The notes beneath the pieces were generated by a model. The model had not been told where the DNA came from, ran no database searches, and saw only the letters and a program-made list of their open reading frames with translations. A program made the position numbers and the translations under genes. A DNA stretch of 64,000 nt from positions 1-64,000 of the forward strand of contig CAVSIA010000012.1 of assembly GCA_963727575.1 (NCBI GenBank), read 5' to 3'. Within the stretch, counting starts at the first letter, position 1; every line of letters starts with the position of its first letter. The stretch comes from JAHQVI01 sp963727575 (GTDB taxonomy: Bacteria; Pseudomonadota; Alphaproteobacteria; Rhizobiales; Rhodomicrobiaceae). Below, piece by piece: positions 56,188 to 64,000 of the stretch.

Positions 56188-57383
56188 TACCGGCTTTCCG
56201 CTTGAGCGTTCTGATAAGCCAGGAACTGCTTGAACTGTGAGAACAACCGCTCGCGGTCCTTCTCCGTGAGGGGCGCCTGGCCGGCCGTCTTGCGATAGCT
56301 GGTGAGAAACTTCTCGAACGCGTTGCGGACATCGCCGTCACCGCCCTGCGATGGGTTCAGCCCGACAGCCGGCTGATGATGATTGCCGTTGAGCCATTTC
56401 TGCGCCGGCTTGAAGCGGGTCCAGCCCGGAACATCGGCCGAAAGATTCACCTCGACCCATTTCGGATGGCGCGATTTGGTGTTGAACTCACCGATCTTGC
56501 TGAAGAATTCCTGCACGAAGCGCTCGATCTTGCGATACCGGAACGAGCCTTCGTCCCAGTTATAGACCGCGAGCACGGTGCGGGTTGCGATCGTTGGGAT
56601 CGTCTGTCCCTCGGGGATCAGATTGGGATAATGCTCGTGGGTGAGGTCTGCGGGAAGATACCGCTTATACAGCACGGGCTTTGCCGCTGCCGGCAGGTCC
56701 TCCTCGGTGAGGCTGAGGAAATGGATCCCCTCATCGCCCTTCAGCTTGGCCAGCCCGGCTTGCGGCGCGCCGGTCAGCACGACATGCGCATCGATCTCGC
56801 CGGCCTTCAGCATCTGCAGCGCCTCGTCATTGTCATGGAACGACTTGACGGTGTTCAACCCCATCATCTTGAAGATGATATCGGCAGCGATATGAGTATG
56901 GCTGTTCTCAAGGTTAAAGCTGACGCGCCTGCCCCGAAGATCAGAAAGAGTCTTGATCTCGTCACGCGCTGCAATATGGAACTCGGAATTGTAGAGTTTC
57001 GTAATATAGCGGACGCGATTTTGGAGATTGGAGTACAGGATGGGATCTTTTTTCTCGAGATATTCGATATGGTCCTGATCGACGGTGCCCATATCGACGC
57101 CTTTGAGAAAGAGCACGTCCGTCAGATTCTGCGCGCCGCCCACACCCAGGATCGGCAGAACGCGGACACCGTTCGGCCTCAGATCATTGACGACGTTGCG
57201 AATGTCTTCGGCAAATCGCGCGCAGGTGCAGCTCAATCCCGACACGACGATCGAGACGGTAATCTGGTTGATTTCCTGTTTTTTTTGCTCGTACGGGCTG
57301 ACAGCCGGGGCCTGCGCGGCGGCCGTGAAACTGAATGCTGCGGCCAATAGCCCCCCGCCGATCAAAGACAGCATCTTGCTCAT
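56187..57383 (-). CDS. TAXI-family TRAP-type solute-binding protein
   Basis: 398 residues with a signal peptide (MLSLIGGGLLAAAFSFTAAA). The fold is shown by VLPILGVGGAQNLTDVLFLK, GVDMGTVDQDHIEYL, LSDLRGRRVSFNLENSHTHI and TRTVLAVYNWDEGSFRYRKI. It would bind an organic acid or other ligand in the periplasm, but no TRAP membrane subunit is nearby, so it may serve sensing or belong to a remote transporter. Start MSKMLSLIG with CGGAG upstream. Coupled to the Sel1-like gene. Confidence 0.85.
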   Translation of the reverse strand: MSKMLSLIGGGLLAAAFSFTAAAQAPAVSPYEQKKQEINQITVSIVVSGLSCTCARFAEDIRNVVNDLRPNGVRVLPILGVGGAQNLTDVLFLKGVDMGTVDQDHIEYLEKKDPILYSNLQNRVRYITKLYNSEFHIAARDEIKTLSDLRGRRVSFNLENSHTHIAADIIFKMMGLNTVKSFHDNDEALQMLKAGEIDAHVVLTGAPQAGLAKLKGDEGIHFLSLTEEDLPAAAKPVLYKRYLPADLTHEHYPNLIPEGQTIPTIATRTVLAVYNWDEGSFRYRKIERFVQEFFSKIGEFNTKSRHPKWVEVNLSADVPGWTRFKPAQKWLNGNHHQPAVGLNPSQGGDGDVRNAFEKFLTSYRKTAGQAPLTEKDRERLFSQFKQFLAYQNAQAESR

Positions 57384-58314
57384 ATAACAACTCCGGTGTT
57401 TTTTGCCCCAGTTCATGAACCGTATAGCGACAAACGTAAGTTCAAAATTCGAGCTCTCCAGAGATGGGCGCGTGCATGCAATGCGGAATACCGCAGCGCT
57501 GCATCGGATCTAAGATCTTCTGCCTTGTGCTCCCATATTCATAAAGGCTTAAATATTTCTGCCGCTTGCCCTCGCATTGCATCCTGATCGGGATCGAGTT
57601 TCCGGCAAACGCAAAATCCAGATCGGGCCAAGAAAGCGGGAAGTATATAGCTGAAAACACGAAGAACAAGTGTTTTCCAATCTATTTTTCGATTTTAGCC
57701 AAACTTATCTTGGCTGTTCCTTGTGACACGCTAAATCGTGCCGCGAAATGCCAGGCGGTTCAATACAGCGTAGCCGTCACCCGGGGCCTTGCGGGGGTCT
57801 AAGGGAGGCCCTAAAAAGCCGCCAAACGGCTATCGAGGCTTTCTCCTCACAAGTGCATGATATTAAAGATTTTTCACATCATAATTTGAGAATGCATCCC
57901 TGCGCCTTGAACCCTCGTGGACGACACGACGTCTCGGCGAAGCCGAAGATCCTGGCATGACGCACACGGCGTTTCGAGACAGGAACACTTCGTATGCCGC
58001 CTCGGTCCGCCCGCAGCAGGCGCAATTCCCCCGAACGGGCAGGCCCGGCATCAAGCGAATCGGGATGTCGGCACCTTCCGGGCACGGTGCATCAGGAAGC
58101 AGCGGATGCTGAGACGAGAAAGATCGCTACCGGAAGCCTTTGGTCGGAGCGGGGATGAAAGGCCGACATGCGCCTCGATCGCCAACAACTGGCGCCGTCG
58201 ATCGGAGTGCCGAACGCGCGAGCCGCGATCCCAATTGCAACGCGATCTGAAAACCTCAATAATGAAACAAATAAAAATAAAAACTTTGCAGGAAACGCTA
58301 ATCTGGACCGCGCA
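57384..58314. other. large A/T-rich intergenic region upstream of aioX
   Basis: About 930 bp with no supported gene. Composition is markedly more A/T-rich than the flanks, especially 57520-57720 and 57850-57900. It contains the hairpin AGCCAA/TTGGCT at about 57696-57714. It separates the divergent TAXI and aio transcription units and should hold the aioXSR promoter. No -24/-12 element was found here. Confidence 0.5.
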
Positions 58315-59215
58315 ATGCCTAAGCATGCGCTCTGTCGTGCTTCTTGTCGTCCATCGCGCCGGGCGGTCTTAACGATCGCCGGAGCCGGTTTGGCGAGCAT
58401 GCTTGTTGCCGGCAGAGCGCGGGCGCAACTGCCTTCCAAACCATTGACACTCGGGCTGACGCCGGTTTTTCTCACCAACGATCTTGAGCTTCTGGCCGCC
58501 CTGAGAGCCTATTTCGAGAAGGCGCTGGGCCGGTCCATCAAGCTCGTCCTGCGGCGGACCTACGAAGAAATCACAACGCTTTTGGTATCCGAGTCAACTC
58601 GATGCGGCATGGATATGCGGTTATCCCTACGTCACATTCCGCGACCGCCTCGATCTACTCGCCGCCCCGGTCTGGCGCGGCAGGCCGCTTTACCAGTCCT
58701 ACATTATCGCCGGCAAGGATCATGTCCCTACTTCGCTGAATGACCTTCGTAGCAGCGTCCATGCGTTTTCCGACCCCAACAGCAATTCCGGCTATCTCGT
58801 CACGACGTCCTTGCTTGCCGAAAGGGGCCTGCGACCGGAGCAATTCTTCAGTCGCATCTTCTTCACCTACGGACATCGCAATGTCGTGCGCGCGGTCGCA
58901 TCGGGTCTTGCGGATAGCGGCAGCGTCGACGGCTATGTCTGGGAAGTCATGACCGAAACGGAGCCGGAACTGACCGGCGCGACGCGGATCGTCCGAAAGT
59001 CGGAATGGCTGGGCTTTCCCCCTATTGCGACGCCACGCGGCGCGTTGATGAGACCCGAAATCCAGGCGCTTCAGCAGGCGTTTGTGAGTATGGGCACAGA
59101 TCCCCAGGGCCGCGTGGTTCTCGAACTTCTGCGGCTCGATGGCTTCGAGCGCGTCCAGCCGGAGCTGTTCGACGCGATCGCTGCGAAGGCCGATCTTCTC
59201 AAGCACTTCGGGTAA
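58315..59215 (+). CDS. aioX: AioX, periplasmic arsenite-binding sensor (one frameshift)
   Basis: Phosphonate-type periplasmic binding protein that senses arsenite for the AioSR system. The N-terminus has a twin-arginine-like signal, SRRAVLTIAGAGLASMLVAG. An extra base at about 58592-58594 breaks the frame after YEEITTLLVS; repaired, it reads QLDAAWICGYPYVTFRDRLD. The Cys here (about residue 101) is a good candidate for the arsenite-sensing Cys known in AioX. The rest, LLAERGLRPEQFFSRIFFTY, is collinear to the stop. About 299 residues; aioS starts 6 bp later. Confidence 0.85.
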
Positions 59216-59221
59216 CAGGCC

Positions 59222-60673
59222 ATGAAGCCGCTGGTCAATCCGTCGGAGCTGCCGATCACCGTCAAGGTCCCGCTCCTGGTGACCGTTTTCATGCTGGCGA
59301 TCAGCTTCGTGATCTCCAATACCGTGCTGTCGCGCCTCGCTCAGACTCAGGAACGCCATTTGCAGACCCTGAGCCGCGCTTATGTCGACGGGCTCAGCGC
59401 CAATCTCGTGCCCAATATTCTGCGCGAGGATGTCTGGGAGGTTTTCGACACCCTCGACCGGGCTCGGTCGGTGTATGCGGGCTTGAATGCGGTCAACACC
59501 GTGGTCTTGAATTCATCCGGCCGGGTGATCGCTGCGAGCGATCCGATCGCATTTCCGACCGCCAAACCCATCCAATCCGAGATTCTCAAAGGCCTCGAGC
59601 GAAACGGCCAGCTTCTCATCGACGAGGACCGGCGGACGGCGCGATTGCTGATCGGCGTCGACGTCCAGGGGCAGCACGTCGGCAGCATCTATACGGAGCT
59701 GGATATTTCAGCGCTGCTGGCGGAACGCCATGCGGTGCTCTGGCAACTGATCTGGACCAACGCGTTCGTTACGCTGGCGCTGGCATCGGCCGGATATTGG
59801 GCGGTGCGGCGCATGGTCGAGCCGGTGCGCACGCTCGGCGCCTATCTCGACCGGGGCAGTGACGGACCGATGGAGATCATTCCGGAAAGCCGTCTTCGTT
59901 CCGCACCGGGCGAGTTCCGGCGGCTGTTCCATCGTTATAACGGCATGGCGCGCGCGGCGAACGAGCGGCTGGAGCTTGCCAACCAGTTGGCGAAAGAGGA
60001 GCGGCTGGCAAGCCTCGGACGGCTGGCGTCGGGCATGGCGCATGAAATCAACAATCCGCTGGGCGGCTTGTTCAACGCCTTGGACTCGCTGAAGCGCTAC
60101 GGAGACCGTGACGGCGTCCGTACCGCGTCGATCAACCTGATCGAACGGGGCCTGAGCGGCATTCGCGATGTCGTCCGGGCAACGCTCATGACCTATCGGC
60201 AACCGGACGAGCGCGGCGTCGTGAACCGGGAGGACGTCGAGGACCTGCGCTTTCTCATTCAACCCGCGCTGCGCCATAAGGCGCTCATTCTCGACTGGAC
60301 GAACGGCATCGACTGCGAATTGCGGCTGTCGCGGCACGGCGTCCGCGACGCCGCCCTCAATCTGTTGCTGAACGCCTGCGCCGCCTCGCCGCAAGGCGGC
60401 CATATCGGCTTCCAGGCAATCGCCGGAGAGCGTTCGGTCATCATCGAGATTTCCGACCAAGGCGGCGGGATGCCGGCGCCGTACCGAGCTTTCCTGGAGA
60501 CGGGCGGTCTTGCAGGCAGTCCGCTGAAGCAGGGAGAAGGGCTCGGCGTATGGATGGTGCGCCGCCTGCTCGATGAGGCTGGCGCGTCGGCTTCGGTCGA
60601 TGCCGGGCCCGACGGGACCCAGGTGCGATTGACCTTCCCGCTGACAAGGGAGGAGATAAAGAATGTTGCTTGA
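59222..60673 (+). CDS. aioS: AioS, arsenite-responsive sensor histidine kinase
   Basis: Inner-membrane kinase of 483 residues. Helix 1 is about residues 16-34 and helix 2 about 173-193, with a periplasmic domain between that would contact AioX. The HAMP-like segment follows (VRRMVEPVRTLGAYLDRGSD). The phosphoacceptor is His274 in SGMAHEINNPLGGLFNA. The ATPase N-box DAALNLLLNACAASPQGG and G-boxes DQGGGMPAPY and GEGLGVWMVRRL are clear. Its stop overlaps aioR by 11 bp. Confidence 0.93.
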   Translation: MKPLVNPSELPITVKVPLLVTVFMLAISFVISNTVLSRLAQTQERHLQTLSRAYVDGLSANLVPNILREDVWEVFDTLDRARSVYAGLNAVNTVVLNSSGRVIAASDPIAFPTAKPIQSEILKGLERNGQLLIDEDRRTARLLIGVDVQGQHVGSIYTELDISALLAERHAVLWQLIWTNAFVTLALASAGYWAVRRMVEPVRTLGAYLDRGSDGPMEIIPESRLRSAPGEFRRLFHRYNGMARAANERLELANQLAKEERLASLGRLASGMAHEINNPLGGLFNALDSLKRYGDRDGVRTASINLIERGLSGIRDVVRATLMTYRQPDERGVVNREDVEDLRFLIQPALRHKALILDWTNGIDCELRLSRHGVRDAALNLLLNACAASPQGGHIGFQAIAGERSVIIEISDQGGGMPAPYRAFLETGGLAGSPLKQGEGLGVWMVRRLLDEAGASASVDAGPDGTQVRLTFPLTREEIKNVA

Positions 60674-61983
60674 AGGCAAGACGATCGCCGTCATTGAAGA
60701 CGATGCGATCATGGGCGAGTCCCTGGTCCAGAGCCTCGGGCTTGAGGGTGCGCATGTGAGGCTGTTTTCGTCTGGCGAGGCGGCAAGGCGGAACACCCGG
60801 CTCTGTGAGCTGGATCTGATCGTGTGCGATATCCGCCTTCCTGGAATTGACGGCAGCCGGTTGTTCCGGGATCTACAGGAGGACGCTGGGGCTCCGCCTT
60901 TCCTGTTCATGACCGCCTATGGCGAAATCGATCAGGCCGTCGCGCTGATGCGGGAAGGCGCGGCGGATTACCTGACCAAGCCGTTTGAAATGGATGACTT
61001 CCTGCGCCGGGTTCAGGATTCGCTGCGACCTGTTTCCCCATCGGCGAGCACCGGTACGCTCGGCGTATCGGTACCTATGCGGAAGCTTGAAAAGCTGCTC
61101 CGTCTGATCGGAAACATGGACAGTCCCGTTCTGCTGACCGGAGAGACGGGGACCGGCAAGGAAGTCTGCGCCCGGTTCCTCCACGAAATATCGGGCCGGC
61201 GCGCACCGTTCATGGCCGTCAATTGCGCGGCAATCCCCGCCGATCTTCTCGAAAGCGAACTGTTCGGGCATGAAGCGGGCGCGTTCACGGGAGCCGGCAA
61301 ACGTCATTTGGGTTATGCCGAGCGCGCCGGCGAAGGCACATTGTTTCTCGATGAGATCGGCGATTTGGCGATGCCGCTGCAGGCCAAGCTCCTGCGCTTG
61401 CTGGAAGACCGGCCATTTCTTCCGCATCGGCGGCGAAGCGGTCGTGCCGTTCAAAGCGCGTCTGGTCACGGCAACCAATGCCGATCTCACCACGCTCATC
61501 GACGAAAAGCGGTTCCGATCGGATCTCTATTACCGCATCAACGTCGTCGAGGCCCATGTTCCACCCTTGCGCGACAGGCCCGAAGACATTCCGTGGCTGA
61601 TGAGCCGCTTCTTCGAGCTTCTGACCGCGGGCCGCGACAAGCCGCCGCGCGGGATCACGGCGCTCGGCGAGCAGGCAGCGCTTGCCCATCCCTGGCCCGG
61701 AAATGTCCGTGAGCTGAGAAACCGCATCGAGCGAGCCGTCGCCCTTAATCTGAGCGGATGGATTTCGCCGCAGGATCTCTTTCCCGAAAAGCGAGTGACG
61801 ACGGCCATCGGCGGGACGTCGGCGCGATCCCTTGCGGATGCTCGTGAGGCAGCGGAAAAACGGCAGATCGTTATGGGTTTGGCCGAACATGACGGCCAGA
61901 TCGGCAAGACCGCCGAAGCGCTCGGCGTGTCCCGCACAACGCTCTGGGAAAAGATGAAGCGCTACGGGCTGGCCGAGAGCTGA
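60663..61983 (+). CDS. aioR: AioR, sigma-54-dependent response regulator (one frameshift)
   Basis: Activator of arsenite-oxidase genes. Receiver domain with Asp56 (VCDIRLPG) and Lys106 (LTKPFE). AAA+ domain with Walker A GETGTGKE (160-167) and the sigma-54 contact loop GAFTGA (206-211), then the DEIGDL Walker B. C-terminal Fis-type helix-turn-helix GQIGKTAEALGVSRTTLWEK. One extra base near 61410 breaks the frame; repaired, it reads LLEDGHFFRIGGEAVVPFKA. About 439 residues. Confidence 0.93.
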
Positions 61984-62084
61984 TTGCCCTCCCCGCTTCG
62001 AGTCCGGTGTAGGATCACCAAGGCAGGAATGCCGAGCGGATTGGTTCGGCGCGTGCGTGCGCGTTGCTTCGTCATGGCGGCGAT

Positions 62085-62100
62085 GTTCGGAAATCCTGAC
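62085..62100. promoter_or_regulatory. aioB: candidate AioR enhancer site 1 (GTTCGGAAATCCTGAC)
   Basis: A 16-bp dyad about 113 bp upstream of the -24 element, with a near-identical copy 33 bp downstream. The sequence and helical spacing suggest paired enhancer-binding sites. Confidence 0.6.
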
Positions 62101-62117
62101 AACCCATCGCATCCGAC

Positions 62118-62133
62118 GTTCGGAAATCCGGAC
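62118..62133. promoter_or_regulatory. aioB: candidate AioR enhancer site 2 (GTTCGGAAATCCGGAC)
   Basis: The better dyad of the pair: GTTCGG and CCGGAC are inverted with one mismatch around AAAT. It is centred about 97 bp upstream of the probable transcription start, the usual enhancer distance for sigma-54 activators. Confidence 0.65.
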
Positions 62134-62196
62134 AGGAATGCGCTGAGAGCGCATCTATGTCATTGAAATAACACGGAACTCCTCATCCTCTGCCGC

Positions 62197-62214
62197 TGGC
62201 ATGGCAGTTGCTTT
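62197..62214 (+). promoter_or_regulatory. aioB: sigma-54 (-24/-12) promoter of aioBA
   Basis: TGGCATGGCAGTTGCTTT matches TGGCAC-N5-TTGC, with GG at 62198-62199 and GC at 62210-62211 separated by the required ten bases. It lies about 50 bp before the aioB ATG, directly downstream of the gene for a sigma-54 activator. Confidence 0.85.
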
Positions 62215-62260
62215 GTTGTCGGCGTCAAAAAATCGAAATGCAAAAAATGGGGAGGAGTGC

Positions 62261-62785
62261 ATGACACGTTGCCGGAATCTCGTCGACGTCGGCCGCCGGC
62301 AGTTCCTGCGGGGATCGGGCGTCGCCGCGGCCGGGCTCGCTGCCGCCGCCGCGCTGCCGCACCAGGCCAAAGCCGTACCGCAACTGGCGCTGGTGATCTA
62401 TCCGTCGAACCGCCTTGCCAACGTCAAGGACCTCAAAGTCAACCAGCCGCTCGACGTCAGCTATCCGGATGCCGACGCGCCGGGCGTGCTGCTCAAGCTC
62501 GGCCAGCGCGTCGAAGGCGGCGCCGGGCCGGATGGCGACATTGTCGGGTTCTCCACGGTCTGTCCGCATAAGGGCTTTCCGTTGACATACAATTCCGGCG
62601 ACCGGACGTTCAACTGCCCGGGCCACTACTCGCGTTTCGACCCGGAGAAGGGCGGACAGCAGGTCTGGGGGCAGGCGACGCAGAACCTCCCGCAATACAC
62701 GCTGCGCATCGACGACAAGGGCGACATCCATGCCGAGGGGCTGGACGAGTTGCTCTATGGCCGTCTCAATAACGTGCTGTCGTAA
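62261..62785 (+). CDS. aioB: AioB, arsenite oxidase Rieske subunit
   Basis: Small subunit that passes electrons from AioA to cytochrome c. Tat signal GRRQFLRGSGVAAAGLAAAA. Rieske ligands are in CPHKGF and CPGHYSRFD (C-x-H and C-x2-H). The residues that form a disulfide in some Rieske proteins are Phe and Gly here, so no disulfide can form, as described for the NT-26 enzyme. GGGGAGGA precedes the ATG. 174 residues, exported with AioA as a folded complex. Confidence 0.96.
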   Translation: MTRCRNLVDVGRRQFLRGSGVAAAGLAAAAALPHQAKAVPQLALVIYPSNRLANVKDLKVNQPLDVSYPDADAPGVLLKLGQRVEGGAGPDGDIVGFSTVCPHKGFPLTYNSGDRTFNCPGHYSRFDPEKGGQQVWGQATQNLPQYTLRIDDKGDIHAEGLDELLYGRLNNVLS

Positions 62786-62799
62786 GGGAGGATCGGACC

Positions 62800-64000
62800 A
62801 TGGCTTACAAACGCAATATCGACCGCCTGCCGATCGTCCCGGCGAACGCCAGGAAGCAGAACGTCGTTTGTCACTACTGCATCGTCGGCTGCGGCTATCA
62901 TGCCTATTCATGGCCGGTCAATCAGCAGGGCGGCACCGCCCCGAGTGCCAACGCGTTCGGCGTCGATCTCTCCAAGCAGCAAGGCGCGGAAACGGCCGCC
63001 TGGTACGCTCCGTCGATGTACAACATCGTCAAGCAGGACGGCCAGGACGTTCACATGGTCATCAAGCCGGACAAGGACTGCGAGGTGAATTCGGGGCTCG
63101 GCTCGATCCGTGGCGCGCGGATCGCCGAGATGAGCCATTCGGCGGCCCGGCAGACGCAGCTTCAGAGGCTGACGACGCCGATGGTCTGGCGCTACGGCCA
63201 GATGCAACCGACGAGCTGGGACGATGCCCTGGATCTCGTCGCGCGCGTGACCACAGCCGTGATCAAGGATCAGGGCGAGGACGGACTATTCGTCTCCGCC
63301 TTCGATCACGGCGGCGCCGGTGGCGGCTACGAGAACACCTGGGGCACGGGCAAGCTCTATTTCGGCGCGATGAAGATCAAGAACATCCGCATCCACAACC
63401 GCCCGGCCTATAATTCCGAGGTGCATTCGACACGCGACATGGGCGTCGGCGAGTTGAACAACTGCTACGAAGATGCCGAGCTCGCCGACACCATCATCGC
63501 CATCGGCTGCAACTCGCTGGAGACCCAGACCAATTATTTCCTCAATCACTGGATCCCCAATCTGCGCGGGACCTCCCTGCAAAAGAAGCAGGCGCAACTG
63601 CCGGGCGAGCCGCATGCCAAAGGCCGTATCATTTTCGTCGATCCGCGCCGGACGGTGACGATCAACGCCTGCGAGGCCGAGGCGGGGAAAGAGAACGTCC
63701 TTCATCTGGCCGTCAACTCCGGCACCGACCTGGCGTTGTTCAATGCGATCCTCACCTATGTCGCCGAGAAGGGCTGGATCGATGACGGCTTCATCGGTGC
63801 CTCGACGAAAGACTTCGACAAGGCACTGAAGGCCAACAAGACCTCGATCGAGGACGCCGCGACGATCACCGGCGTCCCTGCTGCCGACATCATCAAGGCC
63901 GCGACCTGGATCGCCGAGCCGAAGGAGGGCAAACGCCGCCGCTCGATGTTCGCTTATGAGAAGGGGATCATCTGGGGCAACGACAACTACCGCACCATCG
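62800..64000 (+). CDS. aioA: AioA, arsenite oxidase molybdopterin subunit, N-terminal part
   Basis: Catalytic subunit of the DMSO-reductase family that oxidises arsenite to arsenate in the periplasm. The [3Fe-4S] motif is CHYCIVGC (C-x2-C-x3-C) at about residues 24-31. FVSAFDHGGAGGGYENTWGT and ELADTIIAIGCNSLETQTNY belong to the molybdopterin-binding parts. AioA has no own signal and rides out with AioB. The frame is open to the window edge (about 400 residues of an expected 820-830). Starts 15 bp after the aioB stop with GGGAGGAT. Confidence 0.97.
   Translation, partial: MAYKRNIDRLPIVPANARKQNVVCHYCIVGCGYHAYSWPVNQQGGTAPSANAFGVDLSKQQGAETAAWYAPSMYNIVKQDGQDVHMVIKPDKDCEVNSGLGSIRGARIAEMSHSAARQTQLQRLTTPMVWRYGQMQPTSWDDALDLVARVTTAVIKDQGEDGLFVSAFDHGGAGGGYENTWGTGKLYFGAMKIKNIRIHNRPAYNSEVHSTRDMGVGELNNCYEDAELADTIIAIGCNSLETQTNYFLNHWIPNLRGTSLQKKQAQLPGEPHAKGRIIFVDPRRTVTINACEAEAGKENVLHLAVNSGTDLALFNAILTYVAEKGWIDDGFIGASTKDFDKALKANKTSIEDAATITGVPAADIIKAATWIAEPKEGKRRRSMFAYEKGIIWGNDNYRTI

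Overview
The window is high-GC (roughly 60-65% by eye) alphaproteobacterial chromosome, most likely from a Hyphomicrobiales/Rhizobiales-type bacterium. The support is the gene orders rplM-rpsI-argC and ffh-rpsP-rimM-trmD-rplS-leuC, the HWE-family kinase, the MarR-GNAT regulator, and CTG/GCC-type codon use. All taxonomy here is inference from gene content.

Layout. 1-0.8 kb: the start of an IS1380-type transposase cut by the window edge. 0.8-9 kb: rplM-rpsI-argC, a PaaI thioesterase, an enoyl-CoA hydratase, a small EF-hand protein, a CoA-binding protein, a TetR-hydrolase pair and metY. 9-15 kb: a MarR-GNAT regulator beside a complete N-acetylglutaminylglutamine amide (NAGGN) osmolyte operon (asnO, ngg, M42 peptidase). 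15-23.6 kb: a Cys-phosphatase, an HWE kinase, a methyltransferase, an HNH nuclease, a strange A/C-rich tract and small secreted or membrane proteins. 23.6-26.7 kb: serC-serA. 26.7-36.2 kb: membrane proteins, a secreted MetX-like hydrolase, meaB, a bactofilin, bcp and a 1236-residue AsmA-like protein. 36.3-44.6 kb: an ffh-to-leuC housekeeping block plus nhaA, interrupted by a GIY-YIG gene framed by perfect inverted repeats. 45-58 kb: an MFS efflux protein, map, radC, tRNA-Cys, an APC permease, a lipoprotein hydrolase, a thioesterase, tRNA-Asn and a Sel1/TAXI periplasmic pair. 58.3-64 kb: the arsenite-oxidase locus aioX-aioS-aioR-aioB-aioA, running off the right edge.

The aio locus reads as a complete sense-and-respond circuit. 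AioX (periplasmic arsenite sensor) and AioS (kinase) would activate AioR, a sigma-54 enhancer-binding protein. A textbook -24/-12 promoter and two helically phased 16-bp dyads upstream of aioB are good candidates for AioR's targets. AioB carries a Tat signal and AioA the expected CxxCxxxC cluster motif.

Two features cut across the window. First, about 50 small frameshifts, nearly all one extra base, interrupt at least 19 genes that are mostly housekeeping (ffh, trmD, map, serA, leuC, nhaA and others). They are very probably long-read consensus errors, so genes are annotated here as intended full-length spans with the break sites stated. Second, a 30-bp palindrome-rich repeat occurs both as a gene-less doublet (29.2 kb) and as the two ends of a GIY-YIG gene cassette (42.4-42.7 kb). 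This suggests a REPIN-like unit associated with a GIY-YIG nuclease and is the most intriguing candidate system in the window.
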